Counted from the stretch's first letter, positions 27,150-35,801 are shown. The stretch: DNA of 64,000 nucleotides from an uncultured Alistipes sp. (GCA_910584485.1 CAJUAV010000010.1:18597-82596), one strand, 5' to 3'. Notes: generated from the letters alone by a model not told the origin. Translations and numbers: made by a program.

Positions 27150-27545
27150 CTGTCGCATGTTGCCGGATTCGATCCCGCGAAGGATCGGCGGGCCGCAGCT
27201 TTCGGCGGCGAAGGCCCGCAGCTCGCGTAAGGCTCGTTGCGTGCGCTTCGCAAGCTGCTGCCCGTGTCGTATGTCGAATGGTTCGATGGCGTCAGCCATC
27301 GGCGGGCCGAAGCCTCCGCGTGCGGAGGTCCGCATCGTATCGACACGGGCGCTCCGCAGGCTTTGGCCCGAGCGAAAGTTCGCGCGACAGCGCGGCGGGC
27401 CGCAGCCTCGCCCTGCGAAGGCCCGCATGTTGCGTCCCTTCGCAAGCTGCGTCCCGAACGGTTCGGCCTCGCAGAGGTCGGCAGCCCGCAGCCGTCCCCT
27501 GGCGGAGGGCTGCATCTCACCGAACGCCCGCAGCCCTGCGGCCGC
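27150..27545. repeat. Intergenic hairpin-repeat block 6
   Basis: Four modules are visible, with hairpins GATCC-CGCGAA-GGATC (27171-27186), GATGG-CGTCA-GCCATC (27285-27300), an inverted CGCGCGA/CGCG pair near 27393, and GGCCT-CGCAG-AGGTC (27475-27489, one G-T pair). Each is directly followed by GGCGGGCC or GGCAGCCC and a nested palindrome. The gap between the convergent genes ending at 27088 and 27625 has no supported gene. Confidence 0.8.
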
Positions 27546-27564
27546 ACCGATTGCCGCTCGGCCA

Positions 27565-27603
27565 CAAAAAAACGGCGGAATCGACCTCGATCGATTCCGC
27601 CGT
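27565..27603 (-). terminator. Terminator of the GH43 gene
   Basis: On the minus strand ACGGCGGAATCG pairs with CGATTCCGCCGT, with a GATC-containing loop, followed by seven T residues. It lies 22 bases after the GH43 stop. Confidence 0.85.
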
Positions 27604-27624
27604 CCCTCTTTGCAACGCTCTGTC

Positions 27625-29139
27625 TTACTCCTCGGAGAGCGAGCGGTAGGTGAAGTTGCGGAAGGTGGCGTAGCCGTCGCCCGCCACGAAGAGCGCGGGC
27701 AGGACGCTCTGGAACTCGTAGAGCGTGTTGTGGTCGTAGCCGCCGATCATCATGCCCCACGTCTCGCGGTGCCACTCCTTGCCGTCGTGGCTGTATTCGC
27801 CCGTGACGACGTGGCGGTCGTTGCGCACGCGCAGCCAGAGGTGGTTGCCGCCGCTCGGCGCACGCCCCGAGGCACCGCCCTTGCGGAAGCGCATGCGGCG
27901 CTGCTTGTCGAAGCCCGTACCCATGAAGAAATCGCTGTTGTAGACCAGCAGCAGGCCCGCCGAGACGTCGCCGTGGAGCTCGATTTCGGCCTCGAACTCG
28001 TAGGCGTGCTCGCCCGCGACGCACATCATCGGCGAGGAGTCGGCGGCCGTGCGGCCGCGGCCCTGCATCGTCAGCACGCCGTTCTCGACCTTCACGCGGT
28101 CGGGATCAAACGACTTGTAGAATTTCCAGTCGAGGCCGATGCGGAACTCGCCGAGGCGGCTGTGGCGGTCGACGTCGGGCGTCAGGGGCAGCGGCGCCTC
28201 GATCGGACCCTCGATGTCGAGCCCCTCGACGGGGTGGAACCAGCCGTCCTCGCCCAGCACGACGGGTTCGAGCAGGGTCTGCCGGCCGAGGTTCGTGTAG
28301 CCGTTTTCATAGGAGTGGTAGACGACGTACCAGCGGCCGTCGGGGGTGTCGATGAGCGAGCCGTGGCCCTTCGACCACCAGCGGTCGGCCGCATCGTAGG
28401 TGTGCACGAGGGGGTTGAAGGGCGAATCCTCCCACGGACCGTCGATCGATTTGGAGCGGGCGACGACCACCATGTGGCTCGTCGGAGGGCCTGCCGTGCC
28501 GCCCTCGGCGTTCAGGTAGTAATAGTAGTCGCCGATCTTGCGCAGCTTCGGTCCTTCGAGGCACATCCCTTCGGTGAGCCACTCTTCGGGATACTGCCAC
28601 CCTGCGTAGACGGTCTCCATCGTCTCGGGCAGGATCGCCAGGCCGTCGTCGGTCAGCCGCACGCGCTTGCCGCCCGACATGAAGAGCCAGCGCTCGCCGT
28701 TGTCGCCCACGACGTGGCAGGGGTCGATGTTGCCCACCTTCAGGTCGATCGGGTCGCTCCACGGACCGTAGGGCGAATCGGCGTAGGTGACGAAGTTCAT
28801 GCGGCCGCGGGGATGCGCCACCGTGAAATAGATGTAGTACTTGTCGCCGTGCTTGCAGATGTCGGGGGCCCAGACCGACCCCAGGTAGGTTTGCAGGGCG
28901 TAGCTGATCGGCTCCCAGTGCACCAGGTCGGTCGAGTGGAAGACGGCCAGCCCCGGGTTGTAGTCGAAGGCCGAGTGGGTCATGTAGTAGTCGTTCCCTT
29001 CGCGCAGGATGGTCGGGTCGGGGTAGTCGCCGCCCAGGATCGGGTTGGTGTAGGTCGCCGGGCCGTTCGTCGGACCGCTCGGCGCGCAGGCGGCCAGCGA
29101 GAGGGCCGCCGCCAGCAACAGGAGGAGGTGTTTTTTCAT
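27625..29139 (-). CDS. Glycoside hydrolase family 43 enzyme (xylosidase/arabinosidase type)
   Basis: The 504-residue secreted lipoprotein (Cys18) begins the catalytic five-bladed propeller with NPILGGDYPDPTI; the Asp of DPT is the general base. The pKa-setting Asp is in GNIDPCHV, and the general acid Glu is in CLEGPKL. Aromatic patches WAPDI and WYVVYHSY are typical. After about residue 330 there is a concanavalin-like C-terminal domain (FEAEIELHGDVSAGLLLVYN split around EIELHGD and AGLLLVYN) as in beta-xylosidase-type GH43 proteins. It should cut arabinose- or xylose-containing side chains, perhaps complementing the pectin locus. The restriction-modification genes end just 26 bases upstream on the same strand. 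Confidence 0.92.
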   Translation of the reverse strand: MKKHLLLLLAAALSLAACAPSGPTNGPATYTNPILGGDYPDPTILREGNDYYMTHSAFDYNPGLAVFHSTDLVHWEPISYALQTYLGSVWAPDICKHGDKYYIYFTVAHPRGRMNFVTYADSPYGPWSDPIDLKVGNIDPCHVVGDNGERWLFMSGGKRVRLTDDGLAILPETMETVYAGWQYPEEWLTEGMCLEGPKLRKIGDYYYYLNAEGGTAGPPTSHMVVVARSKSIDGPWEDSPFNPLVHTYDAADRWWSKGHGSLIDTPDGRWYVVYHSYENGYTNLGRQTLLEPVVLGEDGWFHPVEGLDIEGPIEAPLPLTPDVDRHSRLGEFRIGLDWKFYKSFDPDRVKVENGVLTMQGRGRTAADSSPMMCVAGEHAYEFEAEIELHGDVSAGLLLVYNSDFFMGTGFDKQRRMRFRKGGASGRAPSGGNHLWLRVRNDRHVVTGEYSHDGKEWHRETWGMMIGGYDHNTLYEFQSVLPALFVAGDGYATFRNFTYRSLSEE

Positions 29140-29165
29140 CGGGTTGGTATTAGTTGTGGTTGTTG

Positions 29166-30248
29166 TCAGAAAAATCGTATTTGCAGATTTAATTTCATAT
29201 AGGTATTCCCGTCCGGTTCGTTATAAAGGGTCCCGTATTCATGTTTTCCTCGATCGGCGCGTTCGAATCTGGTATTGGAATAGAGATAATCCTCCACGTC
29301 GTTGCGGTTGTAGAAATGATAGCAGACGATTTCCCCGTCGTCTCTGACGATCAGATAGCCTCCGTTGGCATCGTATCGGCCGTTCCATCTTTTTGAAGGC
29401 ATCATGCCCAGGGCGGCATCGATCAGCATCATCTTTATTTTGTGCGCATAAAATGATTCCGTTTCCGGAACGGCGAGTGCCAGCGGGTCGTTTTCGGCAA
29501 TCTTTCCGACGACATCGCGGATCGCGTTGCACGAAGATTCGAAATGCGCTTTTACGCAGGCCGCGACAATCTGCGGCAGGGCAGTGTCGATGAACATCAG
29601 ATTATCGTGAAAGATTCGGTTGGCAAAACCGGCATATGCAAGTCGGCCTCCTTTTTCGGTTATGGCGCGTATGCGGTCTGTTTGTCCTTTGATTACATTT
29701 ACGGCTGCCGCTTCCGCATCATTGAACCGGGCTCCCTCGATTCTGTATATGATATTGGTTGCGCGGCTGGCATTCAACAGCGTCGCGGAACCGCCCAGTC
29801 GGGACTTTATGCTGAATCCGAGTTCCGGAGTCATTCCGGTGCGGGCATCGTGGATGACGATCCGGATGTCCGACTTGTTTCCGGTCCCCGCTTTCAGTTT
29901 TCGGCATTTTATTTCCGTCATGAAGGCTTCGACCGGTTCGACGGCAAATGAACGGGCATGTTGGTGTCGAATGGCGTTCAGCAGAAAGCGCGATTGTTCG
30001 AGAAATCGGCCCATCGGGATTCGCAGGATTTCGGTCCCGTTTTCTTCCACGACGACGGATCGCCCGTCCGAACAGCTCCACGGTCTGTATTCGTATCGTT
30101 TTTCTTCCGTTCGAATGATGTCCAGAATCGGATAAAACACGTTTGTCCGGTGCATGAATGCATCGCCGGCGTATACGCGACCTTCGCCCAGCAGTTTGAA
30201 CAGGGCGTATATTTCGCTCCATTCGCCTTTATTCCCCGTGATTGCCAT
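29166..30248 (-). CDS. HpaII-family type II restriction endonuclease
   Basis: The 360-residue protein starts NKGEWSEIYALFKLLGEGRVYAGD, the opening I recall for the HpaII endonuclease family, which cuts CCGG. It continues with EIKCRKLKAG and SDIRIVIHDARTGMTPELGFSIKSRLGGSATLLNAS. The D...E-x-K style segment around ELGFSIKSRLGG is the probable nuclease core. Codon use is clearly AT-richer than the flanking genes, consistent with transfer. It overlaps the methyltransferase gene by 20 bases. The recognition sequence is an inference from family similarity and has not been tested. Confidence 0.85.
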   Translation of the reverse strand: MAITGNKGEWSEIYALFKLLGEGRVYAGDAFMHRTNVFYPILDIIRTEEKRYEYRPWSCSDGRSVVVEENGTEILRIPMGRFLEQSRFLLNAIRHQHARSFAVEPVEAFMTEIKCRKLKAGTGNKSDIRIVIHDARTGMTPELGFSIKSRLGGSATLLNASRATNIIYRIEGARFNDAEAAAVNVIKGQTDRIRAITEKGGRLAYAGFANRIFHDNLMFIDTALPQIVAACVKAHFESSCNAIRDVVGKIAENDPLALAVPETESFYAHKIKMMLIDAALGMMPSKRWNGRYDANGGYLIVRDDGEIVCYHFYNRNDVEDYLYSNTRFERADRGKHEYGTLYNEPDGNTYMKLNLQIRFF

Positions 30249-31476
30249 GATCTTCAGCTTTTTCGATTACTGCGATTATTTTTTCGGCCGTGGCCCGAAT
30301 TGCCGGAACGGCCACCGAGTTCCCGAACTGTTTGTAGGCCGAAGCGTCGGCAACCGGGATGATGAAATTGTCCGGAAATCCCTGAAGCCGGGCCCATTCG
30401 CGCGGGGTCATCCGGCGCCAGCCGTCCCGGTTGACCTCCCCACGTATGCGCGTGGTCGGGGTGAAATCCGTCAGACGCTTGTCGATGACTATGTTGCGTT
30501 CCCGCCCCATACCCCCGACAACGATTGCGTTTGCCACGCCGTCGTCCGGGACGATTTCGTAGCCGAATCCGTTCCCTTTGCTTTCGTGTCGTTTTTTGTG
30601 TTCGATGAGAGTGGTCTGATAGCGAGTTGACAAATAATACTTTGAAGGAACTTCCCGCTTTTCCCGGATGTCGATGAACCGTTTCGATGAATCGGTCGGA
30701 GCCGGATAGTCGAAATCGGCTGTTTCGAGATCTTTTCTGAATCCCACGATATAGATTCGCTCCCGGTGTTGCGGAACGCCGAAATGCATGGCGTTGACGA
30801 TCCGGGGATCGGGGACGTGATAGCCGAGGTCGTTTCGCAGCGTATTGAGAATGGTTTGGAGGGTTCGGCCCTTGTCGTGTATCGCCAGGCCTTTCACGTT
30901 TTCGAGAAAGACGGCTTTCGGCTGCTTCCTGCGTATGATTTCGGCGACGTCGAAAAACAGGGTCCCGCGGGTTTCTTCAAAACCGAGGCGCTTCCCCGCC
31001 AGGGAGAAAGCCTGACAGGGAAAGCCTGCGCACAAAAGGTCGAAACGATCCGGAATAAACCGCTTGACCGATTCTTTGGTAATGTCGCCGAACGGTATTT
31101 CGCCGAAATTCGCTAAATAGGTTTTTTGTGCCCGGGCGTCCCACTCGGACGAAAAAACGCATTTGCCGCCGAGCTGTTGGAGTGCCAGTCTGAATCCGCC
31201 GATGCCTGCAAACAGATCGATGAAAGTGAATTTCGGATTCTTGGGAGCAACAAAGGGTACGTCGCAGAGTTCGGGAAAAAGATCGTACGGAAGATTCGCG
31301 TCCGACAGAACGCCGGAGGTCGTTGCATCCGTTCGTTCTTCGCCGAGCAATGCCGAAAGAGCCGCCTCCCCGAACGGGAATGCGAAAGATGTCCCTCTAT
31401 TCTGCAAATAGTGCGTCAGCGCGGCTCCCGTCTCGTCGAACGGTATGCTGCATGTTCTGTTCCTTTTTGGCGTCAT
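30229..31476 (-). CDS. dcm: DNA (cytosine-5) methyltransferase
   Basis: The 415-residue enzyme has all the ordered C5-methylase motifs: I FIDLFAGIGGFRLAL (AdoMet site), IV GFPCQAFS with the catalytic cysteine, VI LENVKG, VIII QHRERIYIVGF, IX MTPREWARLQGFPD and X YKQFGNSVAVP. It has an 80-residue N-terminal extension before motif I. Its target should be the site of the coupled HpaII-like endonuclease. The gene overlaps vsr by 80 bases and the endonuclease by 20, so the three are one transcript in the order vsr, methylase, endonuclease. This order lets protection start before cutting. Confidence 0.95.
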   Translation of the reverse strand: MTPKRNRTCSIPFDETGAALTHYLQNRGTSFAFPFGEAALSALLGEERTDATTSGVLSDANLPYDLFPELCDVPFVAPKNPKFTFIDLFAGIGGFRLALQQLGGKCVFSSEWDARAQKTYLANFGEIPFGDITKESVKRFIPDRFDLLCAGFPCQAFSLAGKRLGFEETRGTLFFDVAEIIRRKQPKAVFLENVKGLAIHDKGRTLQTILNTLRNDLGYHVPDPRIVNAMHFGVPQHRERIYIVGFRKDLETADFDYPAPTDSSKRFIDIREKREVPSKYYLSTRYQTTLIEHKKRHESKGNGFGYEIVPDDGVANAIVVGGMGRERNIVIDKRLTDFTPTTRIRGEVNRDGWRRMTPREWARLQGFPDNFIIPVADASAYKQFGNSVAVPAIRATAEKIIAVIEKAEDHGNHGE

Positions 31477-31876
31477 GATACTGCATGATTTGTTCCGCGC
31501 ACCATTCGGGGCGCTTTTTTATGTCGGATTCCCAGAATCGCAGCACGATCCAGCCGGTTTCTTCCAGTTTGGCGGTTACTTCGCGGTCCCGGGCCATGTT
31601 CCGTTCGATTTTGGCGATCCAGAAATCCCGATTGGATTTATGGTCGTTTTTGCGTTGATCCCAATTCCTGCCGTGCCAGAATTCTCCGTCGCAAAAGACG
31701 GCGATTCTCTTTTTTCGAAAAACGAAATCGGGTTTTCCTGGAAGATCCCAGGCATTTTTGCGGTAACGAAGGCCGTGAGACCAAAGCAGCCGCCCCAGAA
31801 TTCTTTCGATGGAGGTGTCTCGGGCTTTGTTGGCCTGCATGTTGCGTTTACGTTGTTCGGGAGTCAGTTTGTCCAT
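31397..31876 (-). CDS. vsr: Very short patch repair endonuclease
   Basis: The 159-residue product shows the Vsr family pattern: MDKLTPEQRKRNMQANKARDTSIE, the active-site region LPGKPDFVF and AVFCDGEFWHGRNW, then TGWIVLRFWESDI. Vsr nicks next to T in T:G mismatches that arise when 5-methylcytosine deaminates, which counteracts mutation caused by the neighbouring methylase. The start at 31876 was preferred over one five codons upstream because that alternative lies on the promoter -7 box. It is the first gene of the restriction-modification operon. Confidence 0.95.
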   Translation of the reverse strand: MDKLTPEQRKRNMQANKARDTSIERILGRLLWSHGLRYRKNAWDLPGKPDFVFRKKRIAVFCDGEFWHGRNWDQRKNDHKSNRDFWIAKIERNMARDREVTAKLEETGWIVLRFWESDIKKRPEWCAEQIMQYHDAKKEQNMQHTVRRDGSRADALFAE

Positions 31877-31888
31877 ATTAATTGAAAG

Positions 31889-31896
31889 CAAAGATA
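31889..31896 (-). promoter_or_regulatory. -7 box of the vsr-dcm-HpaII operon
   Basis: The minus strand reads TATCTTTG, an exact -7 consensus, 12 bases before the vsr start at 31876. The leader would be only a few bases, close to leaderless. It lies just past the RNase P RNA terminator. Confidence 0.7.
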
Positions 31897-31918
31897 CGCG
31901 ATATTTTCCGATTCCCGT

Positions 31919-31970
31919 GGAGCCTTCGCGAAAAAACGAAGGGGAACCTTCGTTTTTTCGCGAAGGCTCC
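31919..31970 (-). terminator. Perfect 24-bp inverted repeat after rnpB
   Basis: Two arms of 24 bases (31919-31942 and 31947-31970) are perfectly complementary around the loop GGAA. The arms contain internal A6/T6 tracts. The hairpin lies directly after the RNase P RNA and before the vsr promoter, so terminator function is likely, although no T-run follows the stem itself. Confidence 0.65.
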
Positions 31971-31976
31971 CCCTGT

Positions 31977-32371
31977 TGCAGCAGGCCCTGTAAGCCGGGT
32001 TCTGTCGCCGTGCCCGAAAGCGCGGCTCTCTGTCATTTATCTACGACGGCGGTCACCCGCCGCCTCCAGCAACCTACCCCCCGGCATCGGGCGAGCAACC
32101 CTATCACTGCCGGTATACACGGTCTTGCAACCCGCGGGACGTACGGCCGCGGACATCGCTGCCCGCGCGGTGGGCTCTTACCCCGCCTTTTCACCCTTAC
32201 CGCGTGCGGTCGGCCCTTGTCGAACAAAGGCGCCGGCCGAGGTTCGCGGCGGTCGTTTTCTGTTACGCTGCCATAAGCTCTCGCCCATCAAGTCGTTAGC
32301 TTGCGCGGTGCTCTGTGTTGCCCGGACTTTCCTCCCCTGACACGCGGTCAGCAGCGACAGAGCGGGCCTGC
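31977..32371 (-). ncRNA. rnpB: RNase P RNA, bacterial type A
   Basis: The catalytic RNA removes 5' leaders from tRNA precursors. On the minus strand the 5' region contains GAGGAAAGTCCGGGC (32320-32334), the diagnostic P4-associated sequence. The 3' region contains ACAGAACCCGGCTTACAG (31988-32005), which forms the other half of P4. The pairing and roughly 395-base length fit a type A molecule. Ends are estimated from the promoter at 32376-32407 and the hairpin at 31919-31970. Confidence 0.93.
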
Positions 32372-32375
32372 GGTG

Positions 32376-32407
32376 CAAAGATACGAATAAGCGAGGGCAA
32401 AAGCAAA
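32376..32407 (-). promoter_or_regulatory. Promoter of rnpB
   Basis: On the minus strand TTTG (32404-32407) is separated by 20 bases from TATCTTTG (32376-32383), a perfect Bacteroidetes promoter a few bases before the RNase P RNA. The sequence is the first member of the 75-bp repeat array upstream of it. Confidence 0.85.
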
Positions 32408-32640
32408 CACAGTTTGTATTTTGCCGAGCGAGAGTATCTTGGGCGCAGCCAAAGAGGACGAATAAGCGAGGGCAAAAGCAAACACAGTTTGTATTTTGCC
32501 GAGCGAGAGTATCTTGGTCGGAGCCAAAGAGGACGAATAAGCGAGGGCAAAAACAAACGCAGTTTGTATTTTGCCGAGCGGGAGTATCTTGGGCGGAGCC
32601 AAAGAGGATGAATAAGCGAGCGGGAATATCCCGGGCGCCG
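32384..32640. repeat. 75-bp tandem repeats resembling the rnpB promoter
   Basis: The sequence GAATAAGCG recurs at a strict 75-base period (unit starts 32384, 32459, 32534, 32609), giving three full copies and a partial one. On the minus strand each unit carries TTTGCTTTTGCCCTCGC and the same -33 element as the rnpB promoter. The -7 position reads TCCTCTTTG instead of TATCTTTG. Related units are found at 48470-48640. Confidence 0.92.
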
Positions 32641-32739
32641 CCGACGCGGGCGAAAACGAGCGCGGCGCGCATTTCGAGGGGCGGGCGCCGCTCCGGCGGC
32701 TCCGATGCGGAGAAAGATGCGGGGCGATGTGCAAATAAA

Positions 32740-32771
32740 TTTGTTTCGGCGCGCGACAATTCGTACCTTTA
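32740..32771 (+). promoter_or_regulatory. Promoter of the dprA operon
   Basis: TTTG (32740-32743) is followed after 20 bases by TACCTTTA (32764-32771), one mismatch from the -7 consensus. It lies 50 bases before the dprA start codon at 32821 and supports that start. Confidence 0.75.
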
Positions 32772-32820
32772 CTACCTCGAACGGGGCCGAAGAGGCGGCG
32801 CCGTCCGTCTGCGACCGACC

Positions 32821-33933
32821 ATGAACGAACCGCTCGAAGCCATCGCCCTGCAACTCACGCCCGGCATCGGATCGAAGGGGGCCGCCCACCTGCTGGAGGT
32901 GTTCGGCGACGCCCGCCGCATCTTCGCCGCGTCGCGCGAAGAGCTCGTCGAACGCGCCGAGCTGCATGCCGCGCCCGCCGAGGCGCTGGTGCGGCGCGTC
33001 GCCTTCGGGGCGGCCGAACGGGAGCTGAAACACTGCCGCCGCGCGGGCTTTCGGGCGATCGCCTCGACCGATGCGGCCTATCCGCCCCTGCTGCGCGAAA
33101 TCCCCGACTACCCGCCCGTGCTCTACCTGTGGGGCGATCCCGCGGTGCTGCAACGGCGCACGGTGGCCGTCGTCGGCACCCGCACGGCCTCGGTCTACGG
33201 CGCGGAGCTCTGCCGCAGGATCGTCTGCGAGCTCTCCGAGCGGGTCCCGGGGCTGGCCGTCGCGAGCGGCACGGCCGACGGCATCGACCGCGCCGCCCAC
33301 CGCGCCGCGCTCGAAGCGGGGATCGGTTCGGTGGCCCTCTCGCCGCTGGCGCTGCCCGCCGTGACGCCCGCCTGCAACGCCGCGCTGGTGCGGCAGGTCG
33401 TCGAGCGCGGCGGCGCGCTGGTCACCGAGCAGCCCGCCACCGCCCCCTCGAAGGGGGTCTTCTACGTTCCGCGCAACCGCCTGATCGCGGGCCTCGCGGC
33501 GGGATGCCTCGTCGTCGAGTCGCCCGTCAACGGCGGGGCCCTCCACACGGCCCGCTTCGCCGACGGCTACCACCGCACCGTGATGGCCGTCCCGGGGCGC
33601 CCCGCGGACGAACACTGCGGCGGCACGAACCACCTGCTCCGCACCCGCCTCGCGCAGGCGGTCTGCACGGCGGACGACGTGATCGAGGCGCTGCAATGGG
33701 ACCTCGGCGCCGACCCCGCGCAGCTGCGCGGCAGCCGATCCGCCGCCCCGCTCACCCCCGACGAAGCGGCGCTGCTCGCCGCCATCGGCCCTGACGAGGT
33801 CGTCACGGTCGATCGCCTCTGCGAACGGACGGGACTTGCGGCGGCCCGCGTCGCGGCGCTCGTCGTCCTGCTCGAAATCGAGGGGCGGCTGGCGAGCGGC
33901 GACGGCGAACGATACCGAAAAAGATGCGACTGA
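32821..33933 (+). CDS. dprA: DNA-processing protein A
   Basis: The 370-residue protein has an N-terminal helix-hairpin-helix part (LQLTPGIGSKGAAHLLEVFG), then the Rossmann-like DprA core with VAVVGTRTASVYG, ASGTADGIDRAAH and VPRNRLIAGLAAGCLVVES...GGALHTA, and a C-terminal winged-helix (VDRLCERTGLAAARVAALVVLLEIEGRL). DprA loads RecA on incoming single-stranded DNA in transformation. The usual LGTG-DxxYP-N stretch is degenerate here (LSPLALPAVTPACN). It overlaps tatD by 10 bases. Longer reading frames upstream run through the promoter and repeats and were not used. Confidence 0.93.
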   Translation: MNEPLEAIALQLTPGIGSKGAAHLLEVFGDARRIFAASREELVERAELHAAPAEALVRRVAFGAAERELKHCRRAGFRAIASTDAAYPPLLREIPDYPPVLYLWGDPAVLQRRTVAVVGTRTASVYGAELCRRIVCELSERVPGLAVASGTADGIDRAAHRAALEAGIGSVALSPLALPAVTPACNAALVRQVVERGGALVTEQPATAPSKGVFYVPRNRLIAGLAAGCLVVESPVNGGALHTARFADGYHRTVMAVPGRPADEHCGGTNHLLRTRLAQAVCTADDVIEALQWDLGADPAQLRGSRSAAPLTPDEAALLAAIGPDEVVTVDRLCERTGLAAARVAALVVLLEIEGRLASGDGERYRKRCD

Positions 33934-34739
33934 TCGATACCCACTCCCACCTCTACGACGAGGCCTTCGACGCGGACCGCGAGGAGGCCCTGGCGCGCGC
34001 TGCGGCCTGCGGCGTCGAACGGCTGCTGCTGCCCGCCATCGACAGCGCGAGCCACGAACGCCTCTTCGACCTCTGCCGCCGTCACCCCGACCGCTGTCGG
34101 CCGATGATGGGGCTGCACCCCACCTCGGTGAACGACAACCCCCGCTGGCGCGAGGAGCTGGCGACGGTCGAACGGCTGCTGGAGCGCCCGCCCGCGGGCA
34201 TCGCCCCCTTCTGCGCGGTGGGGGAGATCGGGCTCGACTTCTACTGGAGCACCGATTTTCGGGCCGAGCAGCTCGAGGCCTTTCGCGCGCAGTGCCGCCT
34301 GGCGGCGCGGCGGGGATTCCCTGTGGCGATCCACACGCGGGCGGCGTGGCCCGAGATGTGCGCCGCGATCGAGGAGGAGTCGGCCGCGGCACGCAGCCGC
34401 GGCGAGGAGCTGCGGGGCGTCTTCCACGCCTACTCGGAGGATGCGGCCACCTATCGGCGGCTGCGCGCCGCGGGCGACTGGCTCTTCGGCATCGGCGGCA
34501 CGGTGACCTACCGGCGCAGCGCGGCGGCCGAGGCGCTGCGCGAGATGGACCCCGCGGACATCGTGCTGGAGACGGACTGCCCCTACCTGCCGCCCGTGCC
34601 CCATCGCGGCCGCCGCAACGAGTCGGCCTTCGTGCGCCACACCTGCGAAAAGGCGGCCGAGCTGCTGCGCCTGGCCCCCGAAGCGGTGGCGGAGCGAAGC
34701 GCCCGCAACGCCGAACGGATGTTCGGACCCTTTCTTTGA
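33924..34739 (+). CDS. TatD-family metal-dependent hydrolase
   Basis: The 271-residue protein carries TatD metal ligands: the opening DTHSHLYDEAF, the bridging Glu in AVGEIGLDFYW, the His in PVAIHTR, a His in GVFHAYSED (usually FHCFSG, so slightly divergent), and the Asp in VLETDCPYLPP. TatD enzymes act on DNA or tRNA 3' ends. It overlaps dprA and lies 30 bases before ansA. Confidence 0.94.
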   Translation: MRLIDTHSHLYDEAFDADREEALARAAACGVERLLLPAIDSASHERLFDLCRRHPDRCRPMMGLHPTSVNDNPRWREELATVERLLERPPAGIAPFCAVGEIGLDFYWSTDFRAEQLEAFRAQCRLAARRGFPVAIHTRAAWPEMCAAIEEESAAARSRGEELRGVFHAYSEDAATYRRLRAAGDWLFGIGGTVTYRRSAAAEALREMDPADIVLETDCPYLPPVPHRGRRNESAFVRHTCEKAAELLRLAPEAVAERSARNAERMFGPFL

Positions 34740-34769
34740 AAACAACCCCTAACGATCGAACCTCAAACC

Positions 34770-35801
34770 ATGCGTTCTTCGATTCTCATCATCTATACGG
34801 GCGGCACGATCGGCATGAAGACCGACGCCGAAACGGGCACCCTGGTGCCGTTCGATTTCAGTGCGATCTACGAGGAGTTCCCCTCCCTGAAGCGGTTGCA
34901 GGTCGACATCGAGGTCCACACGCTCTCGCCCGTGATCGACTCCTCGAACGTCTGCCCCGCGAACTGGGCGACGCTCGCCGAGCTCATCCGCGACCGCTAC
35001 GACCGCTACGACGGCTTCGTCGTGCTGCACGGCACCGACACGATGTCCTACACCGCCTCGGCCCTCAGCTTCCTCTTCGAGAACCTCGCCAAACCCGTGG
35101 TCTTCACGGGGAGCCAGATCCCGATCGGCGTGCTGCGCACGGACGGCCGCGAGAACCTCATCACGGCGATCGAAATCGCGGGGGCGCGCGATGCCGGGGG
35201 GCGTCCGCGCGTTCCCGAGGTGTCGCTCTATTTCCAGAACCGCCTCTTCCGCGCCAACCGCACCACGAAGCGTAGCGCCGAGGAGTTGAGCGCCTTCCGC
35301 TCGTTCAACTACCCGCCGCTGGCCGACGTGGGGGTCAACATCGCCTACAACGAGGCGGCGATCCGCCGTCCCGCGCGCTACGACGAGCCGCTGCGCATCG
35401 CCACGACCCTCTCGGACGACCTCTGCATCGTGAAGCTCTTCCCGGGCCTCTCGGAGCGGATGCTCCGCTCGATGCTCGCCGCCCCCGGGCTGCGGGGCGT
35501 CGTGCTCGAAACTTACGGCGCGGGCAACGCCCCCACCTCGGCGTGGTTCCTCGGGGCGCTGCGCGAGGCGATCGAACGCGGCGTGGTGGTGCTCAACATC
35601 ACCCAGTGCAAGGGGGGCTGCGTGGCGATGGAGCTCTACGAAACGGGGTTGCGGCTGCAACGGATCGGCGTCGTGAGCGGCCGCGACATGACCACCGAGG
35701 CCGCCGTGACCAAAATGATGTATCTGCTCGGCGCGGAACGGTCGGCCGAAGCGGTGAAAAAACGGCTCGAAATCCCCCTGCGCGGCGAATTTACGCGATA
35801 G
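34770..35801 (+). CDS. ansA: Type I (cytoplasmic) L-asparaginase
   Basis: The 343-residue enzyme has both asparaginase threonine motifs: IYTGGTIGM near the N-terminus and VVLHGTDTMSYTASAL with the second catalytic Thr, followed by VFTGSQIPIG. It lacks a signal peptide and therefore belongs to the cytoplasmic type. It hydrolyses asparagine to aspartate and ammonia. It follows tatD closely and is probably the last gene of the dprA operon. Confidence 0.95.
   Translation: MRSSILIIYTGGTIGMKTDAETGTLVPFDFSAIYEEFPSLKRLQVDIEVHTLSPVIDSSNVCPANWATLAELIRDRYDRYDGFVVLHGTDTMSYTASALSFLFENLAKPVVFTGSQIPIGVLRTDGRENLITAIEIAGARDAGGRPRVPEVSLYFQNRLFRANRTTKRSAEELSAFRSFNYPPLADVGVNIAYNEAAIRRPARYDEPLRIATTLSDDLCIVKLFPGLSERMLRSMLAAPGLRGVVLETYGAGNAPTSAWFLGALREAIERGVVVLNITQCKGGCVAMELYETGLRLQRIGVVSGRDMTTEAAVTKMMYLLGAERSAEAVKKRLEIPLRGEFTR

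Noticed and set aside
32384..32640. CRISPR array
   Set aside because: The 75-bp units are contiguous with no variable spacers, and no cas genes are present.
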